DNA of 64,000 nucleotides from Flavihumibacter cheonanensis (lineage in GTDB: Bacteria > Bacteroidota > Bacteroidia > Chitinophagales > Chitinophagaceae): the NCBI RefSeq assembly GCF_022352215.1, contig NZ_JAKRWF010000003.1:291854-355853 (forward strand). Reading direction: 5' to 3'. A program made the translations under genes and the position numbers. Of the stretch, positions 44,062 to 52,743 are shown piece after piece (the first letter of the stretch is position 1; every line of letters starts with the position of its first letter). The notes beneath the pieces are model-generated. The model ran no database searches. It was not told the origin of the DNA and saw only the letters and a list, made by a program, of their open reading frames with translations.

Positions 44062-45117
44062 ATGAGCAAGATTCTGGTTACCGGTGGATGTGGTTATATC
44101 GGTTCACATACCGTGGTTGATTTGGTTGAAAACGGATTTGAAGTTATTTCTGTCGATAACAACTCCCGTTCAACGCCTCGTATTCTTGAGGGTGTAGAAA
44201 AAATAACCGGTAAAAAAATCAAAAATTACAAAGTAGACCTTTGCAATTTCGATGATACGTATGCAATCTTCGCAGAGAACAGTGATATCACCGGCATCAT
44301 CCATTTTGCGGCTTACAAAGCGGTTGGCGAATCCGTAGAGCAGCCCCTCCTCTATTTCGAGAATAACCTGGTTAGCCTCCTGAACCTGCTGAAATGTGTG
44401 CAGGAATTTAAAGTTCCTTATTTCGTATTTTCATCTTCCTGCACAGTTTATGGCAACCCTGATGAAATTCCCGTTACAGAGAGCACACCACCTAAACCGG
44501 CCGAATCGCCCTATGGTTATACCAAACAAATGGGAGAACAAATCATCAGTGAATTTGCGAAAGTGAACCAGACCCAGTGTATTCTGCTTCGTTATTTTAA
44601 TCCGGTAGGTGCGCATCCCAGTATTCAGATCGGAGAATTGCCAATTGGCCGGCCAGCCAACCTGGTGCCTGCCATCACCCAGACAGCTATCGGTAAAATA
44701 CCGCAACTGACTGTTTTTGGAAACGATTACGATACAAGAGATGGATCCTGCCTTCGTGATTTCATCCATGTTTCGGATATCGCCCATGCACATACGCTAT
44801 CTCTTCAATACCTGATAAAAGGAAAAGGAAAAAAATCCTGTGAAGTGTTTAACCTCGGTACAGGAAATGGGGTTACCGTACTGGAGGCCATCCGTGCTTT
44901 TGAGAAAGTAAGCGGACAGGCTCTTAATTATTCAATCGGACCCCGCCGTCCGGGTGATGTCATTGCGATTTATGCCAACAATGAACATGCTGTAAATGAA
45001 CTGGAATGGGAACTGAAGTACAACCTGGAAGACATGATGGCTACAGCCTGGAGATGGGAGAAAAAATTGAAGGAAGACGAGAACCTTTTCCAGGTACAAC
45101 AGGCCAATTTGAATTAA
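44062..45117 (+). CDS. galE: UDP-glucose 4-epimerase
   Basis: A 351-residue extended short-chain dehydrogenase. VTGGCGYIGSHTVVDLVENG is the NAD-binding motif, SSSCTVYGNP the active-site Ser/Thr region and SPYGYTKQMGEQII the Tyr-x-x-x-Lys pair. LRYFNPVGAHPS and DGSCLRDFIHVSDIA are GalE-specific. It interconverts UDP-glucose and UDP-galactose for glycan synthesis. It follows rfbA on the same strand, as in nucleotide-sugar clusters. Confidence 0.95.
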   Translation: MSKILVTGGCGYIGSHTVVDLVENGFEVISVDNNSRSTPRILEGVEKITGKKIKNYKVDLCNFDDTYAIFAENSDITGIIHFAAYKAVGESVEQPLLYFENNLVSLLNLLKCVQEFKVPYFVFSSSCTVYGNPDEIPVTESTPPKPAESPYGYTKQMGEQIISEFAKVNQTQCILLRYFNPVGAHPSIQIGELPIGRPANLVPAITQTAIGKIPQLTVFGNDYDTRDGSCLRDFIHVSDIAHAHTLSLQYLIKGKGKKSCEVFNLGTGNGVTVLEAIRAFEKVSGQALNYSIGPRRPGDVIAIYANNEHAVNELEWELKYNLEDMMATAWRWEKKLKEDENLFQVQQANLN

Positions 45118-45144
45118 GTATCTTAGCTGAATAACAGTTAGCGT

Positions 45145-46098
45145 ATGTTGAAGGAAATCCAGGTAACCGGGAAAAAAGATACCCGTAGCGGCTTTGGCGA
45201 TGGCATTACTGAACTCGGGAGAACCAACCCAAATGTGGTTGCCCTTACCGCCGATCTGGCCGGCTCGCTGAAACTGGGAATTTTTATCAAAGAAAATCCC
45301 GACAGATTTATCCAATGTGGGATTGCGGAAGCCAATATGATTGGAATAGCAGCTGGCTTAACAATCGGCGGCAAGATTCCTTTTACCACCACCTTCGCCA
45401 ACTTTTCGACCGGTCGGGTATACGACCAAATCAGGCAATCCGTGGCCTATTCCGGCAAAAATGTAAAGATCTGCGCCTCCCATGCCGGCCTTACCCTAGG
45501 TGAAGATGGTGCTACCCACCAGATACTGGAAGATATCGGCATGATGAAAATGCTTCCGGGTATGACGGTCATCGTTCCCTGCGATTATGAGCAAACACGG
45601 CAGGCCACCCTGGCTATTGCGGCATATGAAGGTCCTGTATACCTGCGGTTTGGTCGCCCGGTTTGGCCCATTTTTACTGAAGGGCTGCCTTTTGAGATCG
45701 GAAAAGCTCAATTTTTCAGCAAGGGAACGGATGTAAGCATATTCGCATGCGGACATATGGTCTGGAATGCTATTGAAGCAGGTAAAAAGCTCGAGGCAGA
45801 AGGCCTAAGCGTGGAGATCGTAAACATTCATACGATCAAACCACTAGATGAAGAAGCCGTATTGACCTCTATCCGGAAAACGGGTTGTGCCGTTACCGCA
45901 GAAGAACACAATGTATTAGGAGGATTAGGTGAAAGTATTGCCAGGGTTGCCGGACAATACCATCCTGTTCCCATTGAAATGGTGGGCACCCAGGATACCT
46001 TCGGTGAAAGTGGTACACCTGCCCAACTACTTGAAAAATACGGACTCAGTCCCGATCATATCGTGGCAGCCGCCAAAAAAGTAATTACCCGAAAATAA
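45145..46098 (+). CDS. Transketolase, C-terminal (pyrimidine plus C) subunit
   Basis: A 317-residue half-transketolase. FGDGITELGRTNPNVVALTADLAGS opens the pyrimidine-binding domain (landmarks FGDGITELG and VVALTADLAGS). RFIQCGIAEANMIGIAAGL contains the Glu that activates thiamine diphosphate. SHAGLTLGEDGATHQILEDI and the C-terminal domain IVNIHTIKPLDEEAV follow. In split transketolases the N-terminal thiamine-diphosphate subunit is usually encoded just upstream; here galE takes that place, so the partner must lie elsewhere in the genome. Confidence 0.93.
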   Translation: MLKEIQVTGKKDTRSGFGDGITELGRTNPNVVALTADLAGSLKLGIFIKENPDRFIQCGIAEANMIGIAAGLTIGGKIPFTTTFANFSTGRVYDQIRQSVAYSGKNVKICASHAGLTLGEDGATHQILEDIGMMKMLPGMTVIVPCDYEQTRQATLAIAAYEGPVYLRFGRPVWPIFTEGLPFEIGKAQFFSKGTDVSIFACGHMVWNAIEAGKKLEAEGLSVEIVNIHTIKPLDEEAVLTSIRKTGCAVTAEEHNVLGGLGESIARVAGQYHPVPIEMVGTQDTFGESGTPAQLLEKYGLSPDHIVAAAKKVITRK

Positions 46099-46129
46099 AC
46101 GGAACGGTGCAACCCGACCGGATTTAACT

Positions 46130-46675
46130 ATGGCTACAGACGATCTAGAATTACTGGCCCAGTTCAGGCAACCCGAAACAAAGGAGCGTGCCTACACGTC
46201 TATTGTCAGAAAATACCAGGAACGGCTCTACTGGCATATCCGACGGATGGTCGTGAACCATGAAGATGCGAACGATGTACTGCAGAATGTATTTATCCGT
46301 GTATGGAACGGCCTCGAAAACTTCCGGGAAGACTCCAAACTCTATACCTGGCTGTACCGGGTGGCAACCAATGAATGCCTGAGCTTTCTGGAACAACAGA
46401 AGAAAAAAACATCGGTATCACTTTCTGATGTAGATGAGGGATTAATCAACCAGGTTCGGGCTGAAAAAGACTTTGATGCACAAAAAATTGAATGGAAATT
46501 GCAGCTTGCCATTCAAAAGCTACCTGAAAAACAGCGGATTGTATTCAGCCTTAGATATTATGACGAAATGCCATATGAAGAGATGAGCCGGGTGCTGGAC
46601 ACCTCCGAAGGAGCGTTGAAAGCATCCTATCACCATGCAGTAAAAAAAATTGAAGACTATTTACTAAATCATTAA
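46130..46675 (+). CDS. RNA polymerase ECF-type sigma factor
   Basis: A 181-residue sigma factor. Region 2 contains YQERLYWHIRRMVVNHEDANDVLQNVFIRVWNGLENF (landmarks HEDANDVLQNVFIRVW, the -10-binding helices). Region 4 contains LPEKQRIVFSLRYYDEMPYEEMSRVLDTSEGALKASYHHAVKKI (landmarks MPYEEMSRVL and EGALKASYHHAVKKI). It starts a three-gene unit with a single-pass membrane protein that could be its anti-sigma factor and a small secreted helical protein, the usual arrangement for envelope-stress ECF systems in this phylum. Confidence 0.93.
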   Translation: MATDDLELLAQFRQPETKERAYTSIVRKYQERLYWHIRRMVVNHEDANDVLQNVFIRVWNGLENFREDSKLYTWLYRVATNECLSFLEQQKKKTSVSLSDVDEGLINQVRAEKDFDAQKIEWKLQLAIQKLPEKQRIVFSLRYYDEMPYEEMSRVLDTSEGALKASYHHAVKKIEDYLLNH

Positions 46676-46703
46676 ACCTGGGCCAGCTGGCAGGGTCTAA
46701 CAA

Positions 46704-47477
46704 ATGATGATGCCCGATCTGAACATAGAAAATGAATTAAGGGAGTTAGCTCCGGCACTTGTAGGAAAGCAATCTCCGCTTCCATACGAGATACCGGTCG
46801 GGTATTTTGAACAATTCCCTCAACGAATGCTTCAACTGGTAAAACAGGCTGAAGCAAAAGAGGAAATTGCAGTTATTTCTCCCCTGCTTGCCGGTTTATC
46901 TAAAAAAATGCCGTTTACGGTACCGGAGGGGTATTTCGAGCAAACAGAGCAGGCGTTCGAGAGTATCTCCGATCTTTCCCCTGCTTCACCCTTGCACAGA
47001 ATTGGAAGGACAGGCCCATATACAGTACCAACCGGGTACTTTGAGGAGCTGCCTCAGCAACTATTGAGTAAGGTTCAGTCGGCCAACAACCTAGTAAATG
47101 ATATCCCTTCAACTGCTTCAGGTTCCGGTGCCAAGGTAATTTCACTGGGAAGATCCTGGATACGATATGCTGCTGCAGCAGTGGTTACTGCAGTACTTGC
47201 CCTGGCTGGATGGTTGTATTTCCGCCCGGCATCCGATAAGTTGGGGGTTAATCCGGCTTTTGTAAAGCAATTGGATGAGGAAATAAAGGAGATCAGTGAT
47301 GAGGAAATATTGGAATTCACCAATCCAACCAGCACGATCTATTATGGAACGGCCGTGCTTGCTCCGGGAGAATTATCCGGTTCTGAAGTACATGACCTCC
47401 TTGGAGATGTTAGTGACGAAGCACTGCAACAATACCTGCAGGAATTCAATGGGAAAAACGCAAATTCAATGAACTAA
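46704..47477 (+). CDS. Putative anti-sigma factor with three PxGYFE repeats
   Basis: A 257-residue protein. Its N-terminal 150 residues are cytoplasmic and contain three copies of a short motif: YEIPVGYFEQFP (28-39), FTVPEGYFEQTE (71-82) and YTVPTGYFEELP (106-117). One membrane helix (AAAAVVTAVLALAGWLYF, about 156-173) and an acidic periplasmic tail follow (LDEEIKEISDEEILEF). Position and topology suggest an anti-sigma factor for the ECF gene upstream, although no zinc-binding HxxxCxxC is present. The repeats could be the sigma-binding surface. Confidence 0.65.
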   Translation: MMMPDLNIENELRELAPALVGKQSPLPYEIPVGYFEQFPQRMLQLVKQAEAKEEIAVISPLLAGLSKKMPFTVPEGYFEQTEQAFESISDLSPASPLHRIGRTGPYTVPTGYFEELPQQLLSKVQSANNLVNDIPSTASGSGAKVISLGRSWIRYAAAAVVTAVLALAGWLYFRPASDKLGVNPAFVKQLDEEIKEISDEEILEFTNPTSTIYYGTAVLAPGELSGSEVHDLLGDVSDEALQQYLQEFNGKNANSMN

Positions 47478-47487
47478 AGGGAAAGGC

Positions 47488-47895
47488 ATGAAATATATTT
47501 TTACTCTTCTTTTTTTTATAGGCTCATTTCAGTTGATAACCCAGGCGCAACAGCGCGACGGGGAACGATTGGAAGCGCTGAAAGTAGCCTACCTGACCAA
47601 GAAGCTTAACCTGAATACGGAAGAAGCGCAAAAATTCTGGCCTGTATACAATGATTATATGGCCGATCTGAAAAAAGTTCGGCAGGAGAACCGTGGGGGC
47701 GATGAACTTAAACGCGAAGAGAAGCTTTTGGAAGTAAGAAAGAAGTACCAGGCATCTTTTAGCAAGGCCTTATCCCCTGACCGGGCGAATCAATTCTTTA
47801 AGGCAGAAAAAGAATTCTACGGATACGTTCAAAAAGAACTACAGGAGCGCCGCCAGCAACGACAGGATAACCGGGCGCGCTTCCGCGACAATTAA
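47488..47895 (+). CDS. Small secreted helical protein, Spy/CpxP-like
   Basis: A 135-residue protein with a signal peptide (YIFTLLFFIGSFQLITQAQ). The mature part is a long charged helix bundle (ERLEALKVAYLTKKLNLNTE, EEAQKFWPVYNDYMADLKKV, QASFSKALSPDRANQFFKAE). The L-N-L-x-x-E-x-A-x-x-F-W-P-x-Y pattern is frequent in bacteroidete proteins encoded after ECF sigma/anti-sigma pairs, often called sensor of ECF-type sigma factor. It may be a periplasmic chaperone or signal. It ends one base before a convergent gene. Confidence 0.75.
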   Translation: MKYIFTLLFFIGSFQLITQAQQRDGERLEALKVAYLTKKLNLNTEEAQKFWPVYNDYMADLKKVRQENRGGDELKREEKLLEVRKKYQASFSKALSPDRANQFFKAEKEFYGYVQKELQERRQQRQDNRARFRDN

Positions 47896-47896
47896 C

Positions 47897-48634
47897 TTAA
47901 CCGAAACTTGGTATTTTGACATCATGGTAAAACAGGAATTTCCAGCTGTTTTCCTGGCCGGTTTTCCACCATTCCTGCCGAAGTTCCATCGCACGTTTTC
48001 CATCATAATCATATTTCGCCACAAACTTGCTTTTCATCTGCTGCAGTTGTGGCGCATTATCACCTCCAAAAAACACAGTACTTCCACCGTCTACAATCCG
48101 AAATACCTGGTGGTAAGGGCAATGCCCGCCTACCAATTGATATTGAATATAACTGTCGATCACTCCATCTCCATCCAGCAGTACTACCTGTGGCGCTGAT
48201 CTTAAACAGTCCAGCTCTTCCGGTATATAAGAGGGAAATCCCTTTTCAAAAGCGAAGTCCAGTTCTTTGCGTTGAATATAATAGGTTGCCTGTGGGAAGG
48301 ACAACTCCATCTTTCCTGTTTCAGGATCTCGGTGGCTTACTCCTCCTGCATGATCTTTATGTAAATGCGTCATCAAGACCTTCGTGACTTCACCTGGATT
48401 AATCCCTGCATCCATCAGGTTTTTGAACAACTGTGGATGTCCATCTACTTCGAATCCAAGCCCGGTATCCAGCAATAAAACATCTTCGCTGGTTATTACT
48501 ACAAAGGGTTGAACTTCTACCAACAAACTACCTGTCGGACGATTATTCAATTCATCTTCCTGGTGATTAAAAGGCACAAATTGTTTGGTACCATCAATCG
48601 TGAAACTTCCTTCTGAAAGAGGGATTACGCGCAT
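47897..48634 (-). CDS. MBL-fold metallo-hydrolase
   Basis: A 245-residue metallo-beta-lactamase-fold protein. The metal signature is MTHLHKDHAGG (His-x-His-x-Asp-His). The other ligands are probably the His in QLVGGHCPYHQVF, the Asp in VFFGGDNAPQLQ and the late His in LFYHD. Lactonases and glyoxalase II-like enzymes share this fold; no feature allows a substrate call. It follows rodA after 11 bp on the same strand and may be transcribed with the cell-shape genes. Confidence 0.88.
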   Translation of the reverse strand: MRVIPLSEGSFTIDGTKQFVPFNHQEDELNNRPTGSLLVEVQPFVVITSEDVLLLDTGLGFEVDGHPQLFKNLMDAGINPGEVTKVLMTHLHKDHAGGVSHRDPETGKMELSFPQATYYIQRKELDFAFEKGFPSYIPEELDCLRSAPQVVLLDGDGVIDSYIQYQLVGGHCPYHQVFRIVDGGSTVFFGGDNAPQLQQMKSKFVAKYDYDGKRAMELRQEWWKTGQENSWKFLFYHDVKIPSFG

Positions 48635-48645
48635 ATTTTTTGAAT

Positions 48646-49977
48646 TTAACGCAGTACCATCTGCCGGTCTGCATCCAATCGGATTAATATAAACAGTGCA
48701 GCAGTAAACGTGATTAATGAGGTTCCGCCGTAACTGATAAAAGGTAAAGGAATTCCGATCACCGGAGCAAGCCCAATGGTCATGCAGATATTAATCGCAA
48801 TATGAAAGAACAGGATGGATGCTACTCCATAAGCATAGGCCCTGCTGAAAACACTTCGTTGTCGTTCTGCCACTGTAATGATCCGCATTAGTAGTAAAAA
48901 ATAAACAGCCATCAGTATAAAACTTCCTACAAATCCGAAACCTTCCCCAATTGTACAAAATATGAAATCGGTTCTTTGCTCGGGTACAAAATCATAACGG
49001 GTTTGTGTCCCTTTTAGCAACCCTTTTCCGGCAAACCCTCCACTACCAATTGCGATCTTACTTTGTTTTACGTTATAATCGCCACTATCGTCTTTTTTCT
49101 TGGCAGGCACTTCTTCCAGTACAGCTGTGCCTCCGCTTGGAACATAATCCTTACCAATGGTATCGTAGATTCGTTTAACCTGGTAGGGCTGCAAAACTGA
49201 TTCAAATACATAGGGAACCAGGAAACGTTGAACACCCACACATACCATCCAGATACCGATAATCGCAATTAGAAGTTGCTTTCTACGTTTAATTTGCCTG
49301 CGTAAAATATAGATCGCTGCCAATGCAATACCGGTTAATATCATCGCCAGCGTATTCGGCTCCATTAAAAGAGTGGCCACCACCAGCACTGCAAAAGAGA
49401 AACCGATAATCAAAATACCCGCCGGTAATCCTTCCCGAAACATGACCAGGAAAAATGAAAAATAAACCAGTGCCAATCCGGTTTCCTGCTGCAGGATGGA
49501 GAGTATGGCAGGTGTAAGTGCTATCGCGGTAGCAATTAATTGTGATTTTGTTTTTGAAAAATCCGTTTCAACCCTACTTAAATATTTAGCCAGTGCCAGC
49601 GCCACAAATACTTTGCAAAGATCCGCCGGCTGCAACTGAAAACTACCAAAGCGGATGATTGATCTCGTACCCTTGATTTCTGTATGGAAGGGAAATACGA
49701 GCAACAGCAAAACAATACCGAATGCATACCACAAATTGGCCGTTGCGGTAAAAAATTTCGAATCTGTAACCATGATAAAGACCGCAATGATCATGGCCAG
49801 CACCCAGAATATCAATTGCTTACCGTAATCGGTTTTAAAAGAGGTAAAGGACTGCAGGATGGGATCTCCCTCCTTGTAGGTAGCACCGAATATACTTATC
49901 ACCCCGATAGCACATAAAATCATATACAGGCCCACCAATACCCAGTCAATACCTTTTGAAGCATTTCTTGCGTGCAT
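48646..49977 (-). CDS. rodA: Rod-shape glycosyltransferase RodA (SEDS family)
   Basis: A 443-residue protein with about ten membrane helices. LQQETGLALVYFSFFLVMFREG is the central SEDS segment (the catalytic Asp loop follows), GSGGFAGKGLLKGTQTRYDFVPEQRTDFIF (landmarks GKGLLKGTQT and PEQRTDFIF) and GLAPVIGIPLPFISYGGTSL are the signature. RodA polymerises peptidoglycan in the elongasome with PBP2. It is 4 bp after mrdA. Length is greater than the usual 370-400 because of an enlarged middle region. Confidence 0.95.
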   Translation of the reverse strand: MHARNASKGIDWVLVGLYMILCAIGVISIFGATYKEGDPILQSFTSFKTDYGKQLIFWVLAMIIAVFIMVTDSKFFTATANLWYAFGIVLLLLVFPFHTEIKGTRSIIRFGSFQLQPADLCKVFVALALAKYLSRVETDFSKTKSQLIATAIALTPAILSILQQETGLALVYFSFFLVMFREGLPAGILIIGFSFAVLVVATLLMEPNTLAMILTGIALAAIYILRRQIKRRKQLLIAIIGIWMVCVGVQRFLVPYVFESVLQPYQVKRIYDTIGKDYVPSGGTAVLEEVPAKKKDDSGDYNVKQSKIAIGSGGFAGKGLLKGTQTRYDFVPEQRTDFIFCTIGEGFGFVGSFILMAVYFLLLMRIITVAERQRSVFSRAYAYGVASILFFHIAINICMTIGLAPVIGIPLPFISYGGTSLITFTAALFILIRLDADRQMVLR

Positions 49978-49981
49978 ACGA

Positions 49982-52078
49982 TCAGGCAGTTACAGGATGG
50001 GTGATAAAATATTGTTCAGGCAGAATGGCTTCCGGTCGTTGCCAGGTTGTACGGATATCCCGAATCGGAGTTGGCGAATTTTCTTTTTGCTGAAGGCTGT
50101 CCTTTTTATAATCCCTTCTTAAAAAACGCTTGATTGCACTGGAATCCTTTGTCATTTTGAACCAGTTATAGGCTCGCGTTGAGTCGGCCTTGTACTGTTC
50201 GCGCACCAGCCAGCCGGGCATCAGGTTGGCAGCTGCAATTCGTTCAACTTCCTTCAATCGCTCTGTACGCAAGGTGTCATTCAGGAATTTCTCCATCATG
50301 AGCGCTGCAATTGGTCCTGCCCAGGTTCCACCATATCCCGCATTCTCCACAATCACGGCAATCGCTATCTTCGGATTCTCTCTGGGGGCAAAGCAAACAA
50401 ATACAGAGTTGTCTTTCAGTTTGGTTCGCTTTCCATCAATTACCCGATAGTTCTCTGCCGTTCCGGTTTTTGCACAAACATTAATATCAGGCAGTTTGGC
50501 TACCCGCGCTGTTCCAATTTCAACTACATCCTGCATTCCGGAAATCACCGCTTCATAGGCATCATCCGGTATACTTGTGAGTGGTTCATGTTTGATCCGG
50601 AAGGGATTCATGATGGAATCAGCAGGCGTTTCATCTTCAATATTTTTTACAAAATGAGGGGTATAATAATACCCTTTATTGGCAATGATGCACATGGAAT
50701 TGGCCAGTTGCAAGGGAGTAGCCAGCATCATATCCTGCCCAATACCCAGGGTCAGATTTGTACAACTGTTCCAACTGTTACGATACACTTTGTTGTACAC
50801 CGAACTGTCTGGAATATTGCCCCGGTCTTCACTTGGAAGATCTACTCCTACCCGAACCCCGAGGTCGAATGCATTCATGTACTGCTTCCATTTCTGGTAA
50901 CCGCTTTTCACTCCTTTGTATTTGGCTGCATCTACTGATAACCGGTAGATATGTGTGAAATAGGAGTTACAGGAGTTGGCGATCGCCAGGCGAAGGTTAG
51001 CCGCATGTCCGGCATTGTTATGCGTACATTTTACAGGCCTTGAACAACCATAATAAGCGCCACCACATCCAATTCCAAAGGAGGGTGTGATAATACCTTC
51101 ATCCAATGCTACCAATGCACCCAATGGCTTAAAGGTAGAACCGGGAGGGTACTGTCCCTTAATGGCGCGGTTCAGGAGCGGACTACTCACATCCAGGAAA
51201 AGCTTGTTGAAGTTTTGTTGTTTATTGGGACCCGTCAACATGTTGGGGTCAAAATTTGGTCCGGATACCATAGATAAAATGCCCCCTGTTTTTGGTTCAA
51301 TGGCAACAACCGCACCCACTTTGCCCTGCATTAATTTCTCGGCCAGTTGTTGAAGTTCTATATCTATATATGTATGCAGATTTCTTCCTGCAACGGCTGC
51401 AGTATCATAAATCCCGTTTTCGTATTTGCCTACCAGCCGGTTCTTGTTATCCTTGATGAGGTATTCTACCCCCCGTTTGCCCATAAGCACGCGTTCATAA
51501 TAGGCTTCCAGTCCGGTTTTACCGATATAGTCACCCAACCGGTAAAATCCATTGGAACGTTTGATATTACCGGAATCAGCCTCGCCGATATAACCCATAA
51601 TATGGGCGGCCGCTTTAAATGGATACACCCTAACCGGGCGTTCCACCAGTGCAAAGCCCGGGAATTTATAAATATTCTCCTCCAGCCTTGCATGCATTTC
51701 CGGGGTGAGCAGATCTTCGAATATACTTGGTCGGTAGCGACCGTTTTTCAGTATGGCGGTAACTATTCTCTTTTTAAATTCTGCCGTATCAATTTCCACC
51801 AGTTTACATAGGAAACTGGTATCTACTCCCTTGATCTGAGAAGGGGTCACTTCCAGGTCATACATAATCGTATTGTTCAGGATAGCCTTCCCTTTGCGAT
51901 CGTAAATGATACCACGATCCGGATACCGCACTTTGGGATATACCGCATTGTTAAAGGCCAGGGCCTCGTATTTACTGGAAAACAATTGCAGGTTTACCAA
52001 CTGTGCCACAATGATCAGAAACACACCCGCCACAATCAGACGGATAACAGTTGAACGCGATTGGTTAAACACAGACAT
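49982..52078 (-). CDS. mrdA: Penicillin-binding protein 2 (peptidoglycan transpeptidase)
   Basis: A 698-residue class B PBP. One N-terminal membrane anchor (VIRLIVAGVFLIIVAQLVNL) and a dimerisation domain (YPDRGIIYDRKGKAILNN) precede the transpeptidase domain. Its active site has Ser-x-x-Lys in YPPGSTFKPLGAL, Ser-x-Asn in ANSCNSYF and Lys-Thr-Gly in CAKTGTAEN. It cross-links peptidoglycan during lateral growth with RodA. The 134 bp between it and mreD are filled with heptad repeats, so the operon is interrupted by this tract. Confidence 0.95.
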   Translation of the reverse strand: MSVFNQSRSTVIRLIVAGVFLIIVAQLVNLQLFSSKYEALAFNNAVYPKVRYPDRGIIYDRKGKAILNNTIMYDLEVTPSQIKGVDTSFLCKLVEIDTAEFKKRIVTAILKNGRYRPSIFEDLLTPEMHARLEENIYKFPGFALVERPVRVYPFKAAAHIMGYIGEADSGNIKRSNGFYRLGDYIGKTGLEAYYERVLMGKRGVEYLIKDNKNRLVGKYENGIYDTAAVAGRNLHTYIDIELQQLAEKLMQGKVGAVVAIEPKTGGILSMVSGPNFDPNMLTGPNKQQNFNKLFLDVSSPLLNRAIKGQYPPGSTFKPLGALVALDEGIITPSFGIGCGGAYYGCSRPVKCTHNNAGHAANLRLAIANSCNSYFTHIYRLSVDAAKYKGVKSGYQKWKQYMNAFDLGVRVGVDLPSEDRGNIPDSSVYNKVYRNSWNSCTNLTLGIGQDMMLATPLQLANSMCIIANKGYYYTPHFVKNIEDETPADSIMNPFRIKHEPLTSIPDDAYEAVISGMQDVVEIGTARVAKLPDINVCAKTGTAENYRVIDGKRTKLKDNSVFVCFAPRENPKIAIAVIVENAGYGGTWAGPIAALMMEKFLNDTLRTERLKEVERIAAANLMPGWLVREQYKADSTRAYNWFKMTKDSSAIKRFLRRDYKKDSLQQKENSPTPIRDIRTTWQRPEAILPEQYFITHPVTA

Positions 52079-52123
52079 ATGGGAATGGGAGATGGAGAAT
52101 TATAAGGGCAAAGGTAGGGAAAA

Positions 52124-52214
52124 GGTGAAAAGTGAAAGGTGAAAGGTGAAAGGTGAAAGCGAGAGAAGTGAGAGGTGAAAGAAGAGTATCTCCTTTCACC
52201 TTTCACTTCTTCTC
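52124..52214. repeat. Heptad repeat tract F (13 units), partly palindromic
   Basis: Exactly 91 bp in 7-bp phase between mreD and mrdA. GGTGAAA, AGTGAAA and three more GGTGAAA units come first, then mixed units, then TTTCACC and TTTCACT in the opposite orientation. It reads from both ends as GTGAAAGGTGAAAG. The region 52082-52123 continues a weaker version. The mreD stop TGA lies at the right edge. Confidence 0.9.
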
Positions 52215-52743
52215 ACATATTAGTGCGAAATCTCTCCTTCCTGTAAAAGAGCATCTCGGTTATAAGTATAAGCAAGAGACTGATCCCGGTAGATGCGCCT
52301 ACTTTGCCAAGGAAATACCAGAAGTTGCCAAAGCTCATCCATTCCAGGAAAACAAGGTAACTGTGGTGTACGAGTGTTAATACCACTACGAGTACCATGT
52401 AGGGTGCCCAGCCCATGCTGTTTATGGAAGGTGCACCATAACTCTGTTCTGCTCCTTCCTGCCGGATCAGCAGATTCACCAGGAAGGGGCGCAGATAAGC
52501 AATCAGAACACAGGCCGCTGTGTGTAATCCCGGCCACATCAGGAAGTAATCCAGTGCCAGGCCATACAAAAATGCTACTACCATCAGCCAGGTTCTGCCC
52601 ATGTTAAATGGAAGCCAGAGAATAAATAAAAAGTAGAGATATGGAACAATGAATTGATGTAATGGCGGGATCTTGTGCAGGATAAAAACCTGAACCAGCA
52701 GAAAGAGCATTGCTCGCAGACTATGTTTCACAAAATCACTCAT
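52213..52743 (-). CDS. mreD: Rod shape-determining protein MreD
   Basis: A 176-residue protein with about five or six membrane helices and little polar sequence. MLFLLVQVFILHKIPPLHQF opens it, and LFILWLPFNMGRTWLMVVAFLYG and GWAPYMVLVVVLTLVHHSYL are further helices. Family identity is supported mainly by size, topology and position: it overlaps mreC by 8 bp and precedes mrdA. The last codons (ATG TGA) are the first bases of a heptad repeat, so its natural end may have been reshaped. Confidence 0.85.
   Translation of the reverse strand: MSDFVKHSLRAMLFLLVQVFILHKIPPLHQFIVPYLYFLFILWLPFNMGRTWLMVVAFLYGLALDYFLMWPGLHTAACVLIAYLRPFLVNLLIRQEGAEQSYGAPSINSMGWAPYMVLVVVLTLVHHSYLVFLEWMSFGNFWYFLGKVGASTGISLLLILITEMLFYRKERFRTNM

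Noticed and set aside
52082-52380. Two + strand frames over the mreD/mrdA junction
   Set aside because: They read through the heptad repeat (KVKGER-like low complexity) and then antisense to mreD.
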